Shown piece by piece: positions 52,695-60,129 of a stretch of 64,000 nucleotides of DNA. The notes beneath the pieces are model-generated. The model was given only the letters and a program-made list of their open reading frames with translations, did no database searches and was not told the DNA's origin. This DNA comes from CAVQBP01 sp964448105 (GTDB lineage Bacteria > Bacteroidota > Ignavibacteria > Ignavibacteriales > Ignavibacteriaceae): assembly GCA_964448105.1 (NCBI GenBank), contig CAYUVK010000006.1, forward strand, positions 23,428 to 87,427. The letters run 5' to 3'. Position numbers and translations under genes: made by a program. The stretch's first letter is position 1, and each line of letters starts with the position of its first letter.

Positions 52695-53093
52695 TAGTAA
52701 ATTCCGCTGTAATCCGTTTTTTACTTCTTCAATTATTTCTTTTTTCATCCAAGTTTTTTTATCGATAAAAATGTGCACGGTTTTAACTTTTGTACATAAT
52801 TCATTTTTAACGTTTTTAACTTCATAATTAAGTTCGAAAGAAGATGTTCTTAAGTTATTCACAGAAATTTCAACAGATACTGTCTCCCCATATTTAATTG
52901 GTTTATGATAAGATGCTTCACTCTTTAATATTGGAACTATAAAATTTTCATTAGTCCAATAATCTTCTTTAAGATTAAAGCTTTCAATCATTTCTTCATA
53001 AGCAGCATGGCAAAGTTCATAAATTCTTGCAAAGAAAAAAATCCCAGCAGGATCGCAGTCATAAAAATTTATTCTCTTTTTCACACTAAACAT
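52677..53093 (-). CDS. hotdog acyl-CoA thioesterase, likely DHNA-CoA thioesterase
   Basis: 138 residues of the 4-hydroxybenzoyl-CoA thioesterase class: FYDCDPAGIFFFARIYELCH with the catalytic-type Asp14, then YHKPIKYGETVSVEISVNNL. Adjacent and convergent to menE, so hydrolysis of 1,4-dihydroxy-2-naphthoyl-CoA, otherwise missing from the men set, is the best inference (menI role). Its ATG overlaps the end of the oxyR remnant as TAATG. Confidence 0.78.
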   Translation of the reverse strand: MFSVKKRINFYDCDPAGIFFFARIYELCHAAYEEMIESFNLKEDYWTNENFIVPILKSEASYHKPIKYGETVSVEISVNNLRTSSFELNYEVKNVKNELCTKVKTVHIFIDKKTWMKKEIIEEVKNGLQRNLLTNSIS

Positions 53094-53491
53094 TAGCGGA
53101 CAATCAAACTATTTTCTGTTTGCAGAAGGTGTTTCGGGATCACTTTAATTATTTCATCTGAAAGGACACTGATTAAATGCCTTTTTAAGAATGCTTTACT
53201 GTGAATTAACCCAACTTCCCTTTTAGGAATTGGTTGTTCAAACTCTCTAACTAAAGAAAGCTTTTCATTATTTTCCAAGTCTTTTACAGCCAAATACGGG
53301 AGCAAAGTAAACCCAAAATTTTGTCCAACTAATTTTTGGATTGTTTCTAAATTCTCGCTTTCGAATTCTTCTTCAAGTTTTTGCACCTGCATACTTAAAG
53401 TGGGTTGAGTTACAAAACAATGATCAGCAGCGGTACTAAAATGGCGAAAGTTATTTAAAGCAATTATATATTGAAGTTGATTTAATGTCAT
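53093..53491 (-). pseudogene. oxyR: OxyR/LysR regulator with a large internal deletion
   Basis: 132 residues. The first 42 (MTLNQLQYIIALNNFRHFST ... TLSMQVQKLEEE) are a normal OxyR winged helix. From residue 44 the sequence jumps to FESENLETIQKLVGQNFGFT and LLPYLAV, which in intact OxyR is near residue 215-240, followed by the usual C-terminus. The joint is in frame and about 170 codons including the peroxide-sensing cysteines are absent. The open frame is intact, so a shortened protein could still be made. Divergent from a Dps-like gene. Confidence 0.75.
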
Positions 53492-53510
53492 ACTATTAAT
53501 GATAAATAAT

Positions 53511-53557
53511 ATCTATAATATAATAAAAATTATCTATTTGATTTGTTATTTATAGAT
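53511..53557. promoter_or_regulatory. LysR-type half-sites between oxyR and dps
   Basis: Three hexamers ATCTAT (53511-53516), ATCTAT (53532-53537) and ATAGAT (53552-53557) are spaced 21 and 20 bp, about two helical turns. OxyR sites use ATAG-type half-sites at helical spacing, so this fits binding of an OxyR tetramer. The sites lie between the regulator remnant and the dps gene. Confidence 0.45.
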
Positions 53558-53585
53558 AAGTACCTTAAGTAAAATTTAATTAACA

Positions 53586-53609
53586 AGTGAATGCAAATAT
53601 GCATTCACT
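53586..53609. promoter_or_regulatory. perfect inverted repeat ahead of the Dps-like gene
   Basis: AGTGAATGCA at 53586-53595 and TGCATTCACT at 53600-53609 form perfect 10-bp arms around AATA. A related imperfect copy (AGTGGATGTA / TGCATCCACA) follows at 53622-53646. Two tandem dyads 68-90 bp before the start codon suggest an operator, or an RNA hairpin in the leader. Confidence 0.5.
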
Positions 53610-53676
53610 CATCAATAAAGTAGTGGATGTATATTATGCATCCACAACAATTCATTAAAAATAAGTAATAGATACT

Positions 53677-54222
53677 ATGGCTGAAAAAAAACACGCTAAA
53701 GGTAAAGTTAAACACGGTGATGTTTCACAACGTGTCGGGGTTGAAACTATTCGCGACAGGGGTGTAAATATAGAAAATTTAATTGAAAAATTAATCGATG
53801 CTGCCGGTGCTGAATTTACTACATATTATTATTATACCATTTTAAGAATGTATCTAGCAGGAGAGGAAGATTATAAAGAAATCACAGAAGATGCAAGACT
53901 TGAAGATAGATCGCATTTTGAATTTATTACTCCGCGAATCTATGAACTGGGCGGAGAGCTTCCTCATGACATTAGAGAATTTGCAGATAGAGCCGGATGC
54001 CCTGATGCATATTTACCGGATGATCCGACTCCAACCAACATTTTAACAGTGCTCTTGGAAGCTGAGAGATGCGCTGTAAGAACATGGAGTGAAGTATATG
54101 ATTTAACATTCGGTAAAGATCCGCGGACTTACGATAAAGCTTCAAGAATATTACAGGAAGAAATTGAACATGAAGCCTGGTTTATAGAGTTATTTTATTT
54201 AATACCGGTAACTTTATTCTAA
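53677..54222 (+). CDS. Dps-like ferritin (DPSL type)
   Basis: 181 residues. Four-helix ferritin-like domain with ferroxidase-type residues: Glu46 (GAEFTTYYYYTIL), Glu76/His80 (LEDRSHFEF), Glu130 (LLEAERCAVRTW), and Glu162/His165 (EEIEHEAWFIE). Cys108 and Cys132 recall the paired cysteines of Dps-like (DPSL, thioferritin) proteins of archaea and Bacteroides. It stores iron and guards against peroxide. Divergent from the oxyR remnant, in keeping with oxidative-stress control. Confidence 0.85.
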   Translation: MAEKKHAKGKVKHGDVSQRVGVETIRDRGVNIENLIEKLIDAAGAEFTTYYYYTILRMYLAGEEDYKEITEDARLEDRSHFEFITPRIYELGGELPHDIREFADRAGCPDAYLPDDPTPTNILTVLLEAERCAVRTWSEVYDLTFGKDPRTYDKASRILQEEIEHEAWFIELFYLIPVTLF

Positions 54223-54253
54223 ATTTCATAACAAGGTTGCCGGTTTTTTGTTT

Positions 54254-54586
54254 ATGAAATATAAAGCAAAATTTATTTTACCCGGTAATGATGAAAAAAC
54301 TATTGGTATCGATGAAGATGAATATATTTTAGACGCTGCATATAGAGAAGATATTGATTTGCCAAGCATGTGCCGGCAGGGATATTGCCTAACTTGTGCC
54401 TGTGTTTTGTTAGAGGGAAAAGTCGATCAATCAGAAGCAGTAAGAATATTTTCATAGGATATTGAAAAAAATTTTGTTTTGATTTGTTCTTCAAAACCTC
54501 TTTCCGATATTACTCTTTTGACAAACCAAAGGATAAAAATGCAGCAGCATAGAATTCTTCATAAGCTGCCAACAACTAGGGGATAA
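54254..54586 (+). pseudogene. 2Fe-2S plant-type ferredoxin with in-frame TAG
   Basis: The frame from the ATG at 54254 reads MKYKAKFILPGNDEKTIGID and carries Cys40-x4-Cys45-x2-Cys48 (CRQGYCLTC). TAG at 54455-54457 follows RIFS; beyond it the same frame continues DIEKNFVLICSSKPLSDITL to TAA at 54584-54586. The fourth cluster ligand, Cys78, lies after the TAG at exactly the canonical x29 spacing. So the 67-residue product lacks a ligand and is likely non-functional unless the TAG is read through. Confidence 0.8.
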
Positions 54587-54660
54587 TTGTTATATTACTG
54601 AATTGTTTTATTGTTATAATAGGTATTTTAAAAGATAAATGAATATATAAGATTTTTAAC

Positions 54661-55137
54661 TTAATCAGTTATCTTTTTTTTCTCTAGTTTCTCATTAAGT
54701 TTAATTATTTCCGGAAGGATCGCAGGCCCATACCATGGGTGAAGTTCCATTATCAGCACACCGGCTTTAACAGCAGGATCTGATTCAGTAAGTTTTTTAG
54801 CTTCTTCAACACTTTCCACATTGAAAATAAATATACCGCGAATATCAGTATCGTCAAGAAAAGGACCGGCCACAATAAGTTTACCTCCGGCGGCAAGCCG
54901 CATTATATTTTTCAAATGTGCTTTTTGAATTTCTGCTCGTTGTGTGGAATCTTGTGACCGCTTAGGACCTTTTTTGAGGAATGCCATCACATATTGTTTC
55001 ATTCCGTATACATCAGCACCAAGCTTATGAGCTAACGTTGAATCATAACCAACAGCATTGTTCAGTTCCTGTGCTTTAATATCGGGGGGAAATATTAAGA
55101 ATGATAATAAAAAAGTTATAGAAAGGGATTTTTTCAT
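54661..55137 (-). CDS. secreted YCII-domain protein
   Basis: 158 residues with a signal peptide (about 1-22, ending IKAQ). YCII-type fold: QYVMAFLKKGPKRS, HLKNIMRLAAGGKLIVAGPF, IRGIFIFNVESVEEAKKLTE, SDPAVKAGVLIMELHPWYGP. YCII proteins are small dimeric beta-alpha proteins of uncertain enzymatic role. Followed by another small gene on the same strand. Confidence 0.82.
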   Translation of the reverse strand: MKKSLSITFLLSFLIFPPDIKAQELNNAVGYDSTLAHKLGADVYGMKQYVMAFLKKGPKRSQDSTQRAEIQKAHLKNIMRLAAGGKLIVAGPFLDDTDIRGIFIFNVESVEEAKKLTESDPAVKAGVLIMELHPWYGPAILPEIIKLNEKLEKKKITD

Positions 55138-55147
55138 TAAAATTCCT

Positions 55148-55366
55148 TTAATTTATATCTACACTCTGACGAGATCTCCCCATTTTAGATTTTATTTTAT
55201 CCAGAAGATTTCTTGCCCAAACAAATTCGGTTGCAAGTATTGCAAGGCCGGCAGGTATAACTAAAGATGCCGGACCGGGTAATACTATTAATATTATTCC
55301 GGTAAACAATACTGTAAAACCTATTGCAGCAATTATCACTTTTTTAATTTGTTTGAATGTTTTCAT
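55148..55366 (-). CDS. PGPGW-family small membrane protein
   Basis: 72 residues with two hydrophobic segments. The core reads GIILIVLPGPASLVIPAGLA and ILATEFVWARNLLDKIK, a variant of the Pro-Gly-Pro-Gly-Trp motif of putative transmembrane PGPGW proteins. Function unknown. It precedes the YCII gene on the minus strand by 10 bp and probably shares its transcript. Confidence 0.78.
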   Translation of the reverse strand: MKTFKQIKKVIIAAIGFTVLFTGIILIVLPGPASLVIPAGLAILATEFVWARNLLDKIKSKMGRSRQSVDIN

Positions 55367-55526
55367 TCAAAAGTCAAGTTGTTAAATTTTTATCTTTTTT
55401 TGAACCTATATCACCTATAGAGCCTATAATCCCTTAATAACTTTTAAAAAAGATCTTATAAAAAATTTGTAAACTTATCCCTCAAGGGGGGTAGTAATAT
55501 AATAATAAAACAATAAAGCAGAAAGT

Positions 55527-56288
55527 TTAAATTAAATTAATATCATTAAGAAAAGGAAGATTTTTTCTAATTCTCTCAACTTTTTCTTTATTTACTTCTG
55601 AAAAAGTGATTTTCTCCTCATTTTTAAGGGAGATAACCGCAATTCCCATTGGATCATAAACACTGCTGAATCCAGGGTAATGAAGCTTTGGATCATCCCC
55701 TACCCTATTAATACCTGCAACATAGCACTGGTTTTCAATTGCTCTTGCTTTAAGTAATGTTTTCCAGTGTTCAATTCGTGTGTCAGGCCAATTTGCAATT
55801 ACTATTATTAAATGAACTCTTTCTTTTGCATAAAACCTGTAAAGTTCCGGGAACCGCAAATCGTAACAAATTGATAACCCAACTTTTAATCCGTTAATTT
55901 CGGCAATTTTAACTTCCACACCTCTTTTGTAATGCTTGTTTTCAGTTGAATACGAGAACGGGTGAATTTTCCTATACTTTGAAATCAATTTCCCATCAGG
56001 ATTTAACAATATTAATGAATTGAAACAGTTTTCATTTTCTTTTTCAATTAAACCACCAGCAACAAAAATTTTATACTGCATGGCTATATCAGAAAAATAT
56101 TTGAAGCTGTCGCCTGATATTGATTCGCTAAATTTTAAAGACTGCATTGTGAATCCGGTTAATGTCATTTCAGGGAAGATCAGAAGAGAAGATTTTTTAA
56201 AATCTCTTTTAATTAGTTCCGTAATTTTTTTCTTATTCTCTTCTTTCGATTCCCATTTAGGGTTGTACTGCACCAAACCGATCTTCAT
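55527..56288 (-). CDS. nitrilase-superfamily carbon-nitrogen hydrolase
   Basis: 253 residues with the Glu-Lys-Cys triad: Glu40 in LLIFPEMTLTGF, Lys in ISKYRKIHPFSY, Cys in GLSICYDLRFPELYRFYA. Small size and the EHWKTLLKARAIENQCYVAG segment fit the omega-amidase/YafV branch, which handles 2-oxoglutaramate or similar amides. Stands alone, divergent from the dap operon. Confidence 0.9.
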   Translation of the reverse strand: MKIGLVQYNPKWESKEENKKKITELIKRDFKKSSLLIFPEMTLTGFTMQSLKFSESISGDSFKYFSDIAMQYKIFVAGGLIEKENENCFNSLILLNPDGKLISKYRKIHPFSYSTENKHYKRGVEVKIAEINGLKVGLSICYDLRFPELYRFYAKERVHLIIVIANWPDTRIEHWKTLLKARAIENQCYVAGINRVGDDPKLHYPGFSSVYDPMGIAVISLKNEEKITFSEVNKEKVERIRKNLPFLNDINLI

Positions 56289-56362
56289 AAAAATTTTGTT
56301 AAATTATTTAAAAACTATTTGACTAAATTTAAATTAAATATTATGTTTGACAAAATTAAAAT

Positions 56363-56392
56363 TTGACAAATGGCAAACATAACCAATATAAA
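56363..56392 (+). promoter_or_regulatory. sigma-70-like promoter of the dap operon
   Basis: TTGACA at 56363-56368, an 18-bp spacer, and TATAAA at 56387-56392. Expected start of transcription near 56399, about 150 bases before dapA. A near copy of TTGACA lies 17 bp upstream of the -35 box. Confidence 0.55.
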
Positions 56393-56397
56393 AAAGT

Positions 56398-56495
56398 CTA
56401 AAATAAAGAAAGCCTCACCGCCAAATGGCTGAAGTTGGTTATGGATAATTACATTTTTAAATGAAACCGGCTTTAGCATGAGCCGGTTTTTTTTT
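56398..56495 (+). promoter_or_regulatory. dap operon leader with intrinsic terminator (attenuator candidate)
   Basis: From the predicted start the leader contains a GCCA-AA-TGGC hairpin near 56420-56429 inside AGCC...GGCT arms, then a strong terminator: AAACCGGCT at 56464-56472 pairs with AGCCGGTTT at 56481-56489 followed by a T run to 56495. DapA starts 51 bp later. A terminator between promoter and gene indicates premature-termination control. No known riboswitch class was recognised; the lysine riboswitch is too large for this leader. Confidence 0.55.
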
Positions 56496-56546
56496 GTACT
56501 TTTTAAATAATTAGTTTAAACAATTATTAAATAATTCGGAGGTAAA

Positions 56547-57437
56547 ATGTTTCAGGGAGCAGGAACTGCAATGATAACTCCTTTTGACGAAGAAATGAAT
56601 ATTGATTATCAATCGTTAAAAAAATTTGCAAGGTTCCAGGTTGATGAAGGTATAAATGCATTAATTGTTTTGGGAACGACGGGTGAGGCTCCTACCATTG
56701 ATGAAAATGAAAGAAGTAAAATAATTGAGACTGTTGTTGAAGAAGTTAACAGGAAAATCCCGGTAATTGTAGGCACAGGCACTAACGATACTAAAAAGGT
56801 TGTGTCCTTAAATAAAATCGCAGAGAAACTTAAAGCAGACGGATTATTAATTGTAAATCCGTATTATAATAAAGGTACACAGCAAAGTCTTGTTGAACAC
56901 TATAAATATATTTCTGAAAGAACAAGTTTACCTATCTTACTTTATAATGTTCCAAGCAGAACAGGGATGAATATCCTTCCTGAAACTGCATTAACAATAA
57001 GTCAGCAATACAAAAATGTTGTCGGTATAAAAGAAGCAAGCGGTAATATTTCTCAAATAGGAAAATTATTTTCTTTGAAACCATCTGATTTTAATGTTTA
57101 TTCAGGTAATGATGATCAAACATTACCCATAATGGCTTATGGAGGATCCGGCGTTGTTTCTGTTTTTTCAAATGTATTCCCGAAACAAATGGTTGAACTA
57201 GCAAGCAGCTTGCTTAATAATGATCTTCAAACTGCTCGGGAATTAAATAGAAAATATTTGAAATTTATGAATGCACTTTTTGTGGAAACCAGTCCTATAC
57301 CTGTTAAATATGCTGTTAGCCTGATCGGTTATTGTAAAAATGTTGTAAGACTTCCGTTAATTAATGCCTCGGAAAGTACAAAAGTTCTAATAAAAAGTGA
57401 GGTTGAAAAATCAAGGGTAGAATATGCAGAAAATTAA
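56547..57437 (+). CDS. dapA: 4-hydroxy-tetrahydrodipicolinate synthase
   Basis: 296 residues. Schiff-base Lys162 in VGIKEASGN, Tyr133 in LLYNVPSRTG and the GTTGEAPT loop are all present. It condenses pyruvate with aspartate semialdehyde, first step to diaminopimelate. GGAGG lies 7 bp upstream. Ends 14 bp into dapB. Confidence 0.97.
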   Translation: MFQGAGTAMITPFDEEMNIDYQSLKKFARFQVDEGINALIVLGTTGEAPTIDENERSKIIETVVEEVNRKIPVIVGTGTNDTKKVVSLNKIAEKLKADGLLIVNPYYNKGTQQSLVEHYKYISERTSLPILLYNVPSRTGMNILPETALTISQQYKNVVGIKEASGNISQIGKLFSLKPSDFNVYSGNDDQTLPIMAYGGSGVVSVFSNVFPKQMVELASSLLNNDLQTARELNRKYLKFMNALFVETSPIPVKYAVSLIGYCKNVVRLPLINASESTKVLIKSEVEKSRVEYAEN

Positions 57438-58068
57438 GTATGGTTTAATCGGTACTTCAGGCAGAATGGGAAAAGAAGTAAAATCCCTTATGGAGGAATA
57501 TGGAAACACTCTGGTTTTTTCATATGATATTGACGGCGAATGGAAGTCTGGTGAACCTCAAGTAATTATAGATTTTTCTTCACCGGATGCGTTTGACAAA
57601 AGTATTGACTACGCACTTAAACTTAATGTTCCGCTTGTAAACGGAACAACAGCATTAAATAATGAACAGATAAATAAATTAAAAAATATATCGAAAAATA
57701 TTCCGGTCGTTCAAAGCTTTAACTTCTCACTAGGAATTCAAATGTTGTTAAAGTGTACCGAAATCCTAAAAGAGAAATTACCTGACTGGGATATTGAGAT
57801 TAGTGAAACCCACCATCGCTTTAAGAAAGATAAACCTTCAGGAACAGCCTTAATGATTAAAAATGTAATAAATATTTCATCTTTACGACTGGGTAATGTA
57901 GCTGGTGAACACACTGTTTATTTCGGAGGTCTTGGCGAAGTTTTATTGGTAAAGCATACTGCTTTATCTAGAAGAGCTTTTGCGGAAGGTGCAGTAAAGG
58001 CGGCGTATTTTTTACTGGACAAATCAAATGGATTCTATACAATTAAAGATGTTCTTTTTAATTCTTAA
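57424..58068 (+). CDS. dapB: 4-hydroxy-tetrahydrodipicolinate reductase
   Basis: 214 residues, shorter than the usual 240-270. NAD(P) loop GLIGTSGRMGKEV, then VIDFSSPDAF, and the substrate segment EISETHHRFKKDKPSGTALM. Deletions relative to long forms lie in the nucleotide domain; catalytic His pair is retained. Start overlaps dapA by 14 bp. Confidence 0.95.
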   Translation: MQKIKYGLIGTSGRMGKEVKSLMEEYGNTLVFSYDIDGEWKSGEPQVIIDFSSPDAFDKSIDYALKLNVPLVNGTTALNNEQINKLKNISKNIPVVQSFNFSLGIQMLLKCTEILKEKLPDWDIEISETHHRFKKDKPSGTALMIKNVINISSLRLGNVAGEHTVYFGGLGEVLLVKHTALSRRAFAEGAVKAAYFLLDKSNGFYTIKDVLFNS

Positions 58069-58082
58069 TAAACGAGGATTCA

Positions 58083-58781
58083 ATGGATTCATACGAGGTT
58101 ATTAATTATATCGCTCAATCAAAAAAGAAAACTCCTATAAAAGTTTATTTAAAGGGGGAACTTCAGAAGATTGATTTCAAAGATTTGGATTTTTACGGCA
58201 ATAATGAATTTGGAATTCTATTTTGTGAATTAAATGAATTCCAGGATTTCTTGGAAAGAAACAACTCATTTATAACAAAATATAAAACGGAAGTTGATAG
58301 GAGAAACTCAGCAATTCCGTTGGCAGATTTAACTAAGTATAATTCAAGAATTGAACCCGGCGCAGTTATAAGGGATTTAGTTGAAATCGGTAACAATTGT
58401 GTAATTATGATGGGTGCTGTCCTGAATATTGGAGCTGTTATCGGCGAAAAAACTATGATTGATATGAATGTTGTGGTTGGAGGAAGAGCCGTAGTGGGAA
58501 ACAATTGTCATATCGGTGCCGGAGCCGTATTAGCAGGCGTTATTGAACCGCCGAGTGCAGACCCGGTATTAATTGGCGATAATGTTTTAGTCGGGGCAAA
58601 TGCAGTAATTTTAGAAGGAGTAAAGGTCGGGAAAGGTGCTGTAATAGCCGCCGGTTCGGTCGTTGTCTCCGATGTGGAAGAATATACAGTTGTCGCAGGT
58701 GTACCTGCAAAAGTTCTTAAAAAAGTCGATAAAAAAACAGAACAAAAAACTCAATTAATTAGTGAATTAAGAAACTTATAG
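58083..58781 (+). CDS. dapH: tetrahydrodipicolinate N-acetyltransferase
   Basis: 232 residues. N-terminal domain (MDSYEVINYIAQSKKKTPIK) followed by left-handed beta-helix hexapeptides (IEPGAVIRDLVEIGNNCVIM, GAVLAGVIEPPSADPVLIGD). The N-domain and the PSADPVLIGDNVLVGANAV segment are those of DapH rather than the succinyl enzyme DapD. Its product fits the M20 deacetylase at 60130. Confidence 0.92.
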   Translation: MDSYEVINYIAQSKKKTPIKVYLKGELQKIDFKDLDFYGNNEFGILFCELNEFQDFLERNNSFITKYKTEVDRRNSAIPLADLTKYNSRIEPGAVIRDLVEIGNNCVIMMGAVLNIGAVIGEKTMIDMNVVVGGRAVVGNNCHIGAGAVLAGVIEPPSADPVLIGDNVLVGANAVILEGVKVGKGAVIAAGSVVVSDVEEYTVVAGVPAKVLKKVDKKTEQKTQLISELRNL

Positions 58782-58790
58782 GGGATACAA

Positions 58791-59987
58791 ATGAATTTAG
58801 TAGCTCATAAATACGGCGGCAGTTCTGTCGCAACTACTGAAAAAATAAAAAATGTTGCAGCTAGAATTTCAAAAAAAGTTGGTCACGGTTATAAATTAAT
58901 TGTTGTGGTTTCCGCAATGGGAAAAACAACCGATGGATTAATTAAACTTGCAAAAGAAATAGCAGAATATCCATCTTTAAGAGAGATGGATATGCTCTTA
59001 ACAACCGGCGAACAGGTTTCTGCTTCGCTTCTTTCAATTGCGTTGACCAGCATGGGTTTGAAGAGCGTTTCATTAAACGGTTATCAGGCCGGGATAGTTA
59101 CGACAGGGGAATTTTCGGAAGCAAGGATAAAGAATTTCGACAAAGAAAAAATTCAGAATTTGCTCAAAGAAAACGATGTAATAGTAGTAACAGGATTTCA
59201 GGGGATAAATGAAGAAGGTGAATTAACTACTCTCGGCAGAGGCGGCTCGGATACTTCAGCTGTTGCTTTAGCTGCAGCTCTCGGAATTACATGTGAAATT
59301 TACAGTGATGTTGCCGGAATTTTTACTGTTGATCCGAAACTCCACCCGAATGCAAAAAAAATTAAGTACATCACTTACGATGAAATGCTCGAGCTTGCAA
59401 GTCTCGGAGCAAAAGTGCTTCACAGCCGCTCTGTTGAAATAGCTAAAAAATTCGGAATTAAAATTTATTGTGGTTCATCATTTACAAACGAGGAGGGAAG
59501 CTACGTGGTAGACGAAAAAGATATTATCGAACAGCCGGTTGTAACCGGGATGAGTGTTCTTGATAATGAAACTCAGGTAACAATTAATAATTTACCTGTA
59601 GACTTTAAACTTGTGAGAACAATTTTTGAAAAAATTGCTGCTGCTGGTTTAAATGTCGATATGATTTCAATTATTAATTATGAACAAAATTTATCGGTTT
59701 CTTTTACGATAGTTGAAGATAAAAAACGTGAACTTGATAAAACCTTAAATAAAGTTTTAAAAGAACTTGAAGGCTGGAAAATAGAATACAACCCTGATTA
59801 TGTTAAACTATCCACCGTCGGCATCGGTATGAAATCAAGTGTCGGCGTTGCTTCAAGATTCTTTAAAGCCCTCCAGGATATCCCGATAAAACTGGTTACA
59901 ACTTCGGAGATACGAATTTCTTGTTTAATCGAAGCAAAATATAAACAGGAAGCAGTGGATGCGATTGTTAAAGAATTTGAGCTGTAA
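58791..59987 (+). CDS. lysC: aspartate kinase
   Basis: 398 residues. Start HKYGGSSVATTEKIKNVAAR, GYQAGIVTTGEFSEARI, TLGRGGSDTSAVALAAALGI, then two ACT domains (from about 265). The ACT part implies feedback by lysine or threonine. First step of the aspartate pathway; 9 bp after dapH. Confidence 0.96.
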   Translation: MNLVAHKYGGSSVATTEKIKNVAARISKKVGHGYKLIVVVSAMGKTTDGLIKLAKEIAEYPSLREMDMLLTTGEQVSASLLSIALTSMGLKSVSLNGYQAGIVTTGEFSEARIKNFDKEKIQNLLKENDVIVVTGFQGINEEGELTTLGRGGSDTSAVALAAALGITCEIYSDVAGIFTVDPKLHPNAKKIKYITYDEMLELASLGAKVLHSRSVEIAKKFGIKIYCGSSFTNEEGSYVVDEKDIIEQPVVTGMSVLDNETQVTINNLPVDFKLVRTIFEKIAAAGLNVDMISIINYEQNLSVSFTIVEDKKRELDKTLNKVLKELEGWKIEYNPDYVKLSTVGIGMKSSVGVASRFFKALQDIPIKLVTTSEIRISCLIEAKYKQEAVDAIVKEFEL

Positions 59988-59993
59988 ATGTTT

Positions 59994-60023
59994 TCTGCCA
60001 AAGGCTGATCCGCCTTTGGCAGA
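59994..60023. repeat. palindromic repeat after lysC
   Basis: TCTGCCAAAGGC at 59994-60005 pairs perfectly with GCCTTTGGCAGA at 60012-60023 around TGATCC. A 12-bp perfect stem 7 bp after the lysC stop. Could end the dap transcript although no T run follows; this motif also recurs as a dispersed repeat in related genomes. Confidence 0.7.
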
Positions 60024-60129
60024 TATTGCTACATTGATACTTTGTTGGGCAGCAATATAACAATTCGGCAATTATGTAATAAATATATATTGTCAGTCAA
60101 TTGGAATTAAAATAATTCATAAAAGATAA

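Noticed and set aside
56398..56495. Lysine riboswitch or tRNA in the dapA leader
   Set aside because: Too short for the lysine class, no recognisable core, and no cloverleaf.
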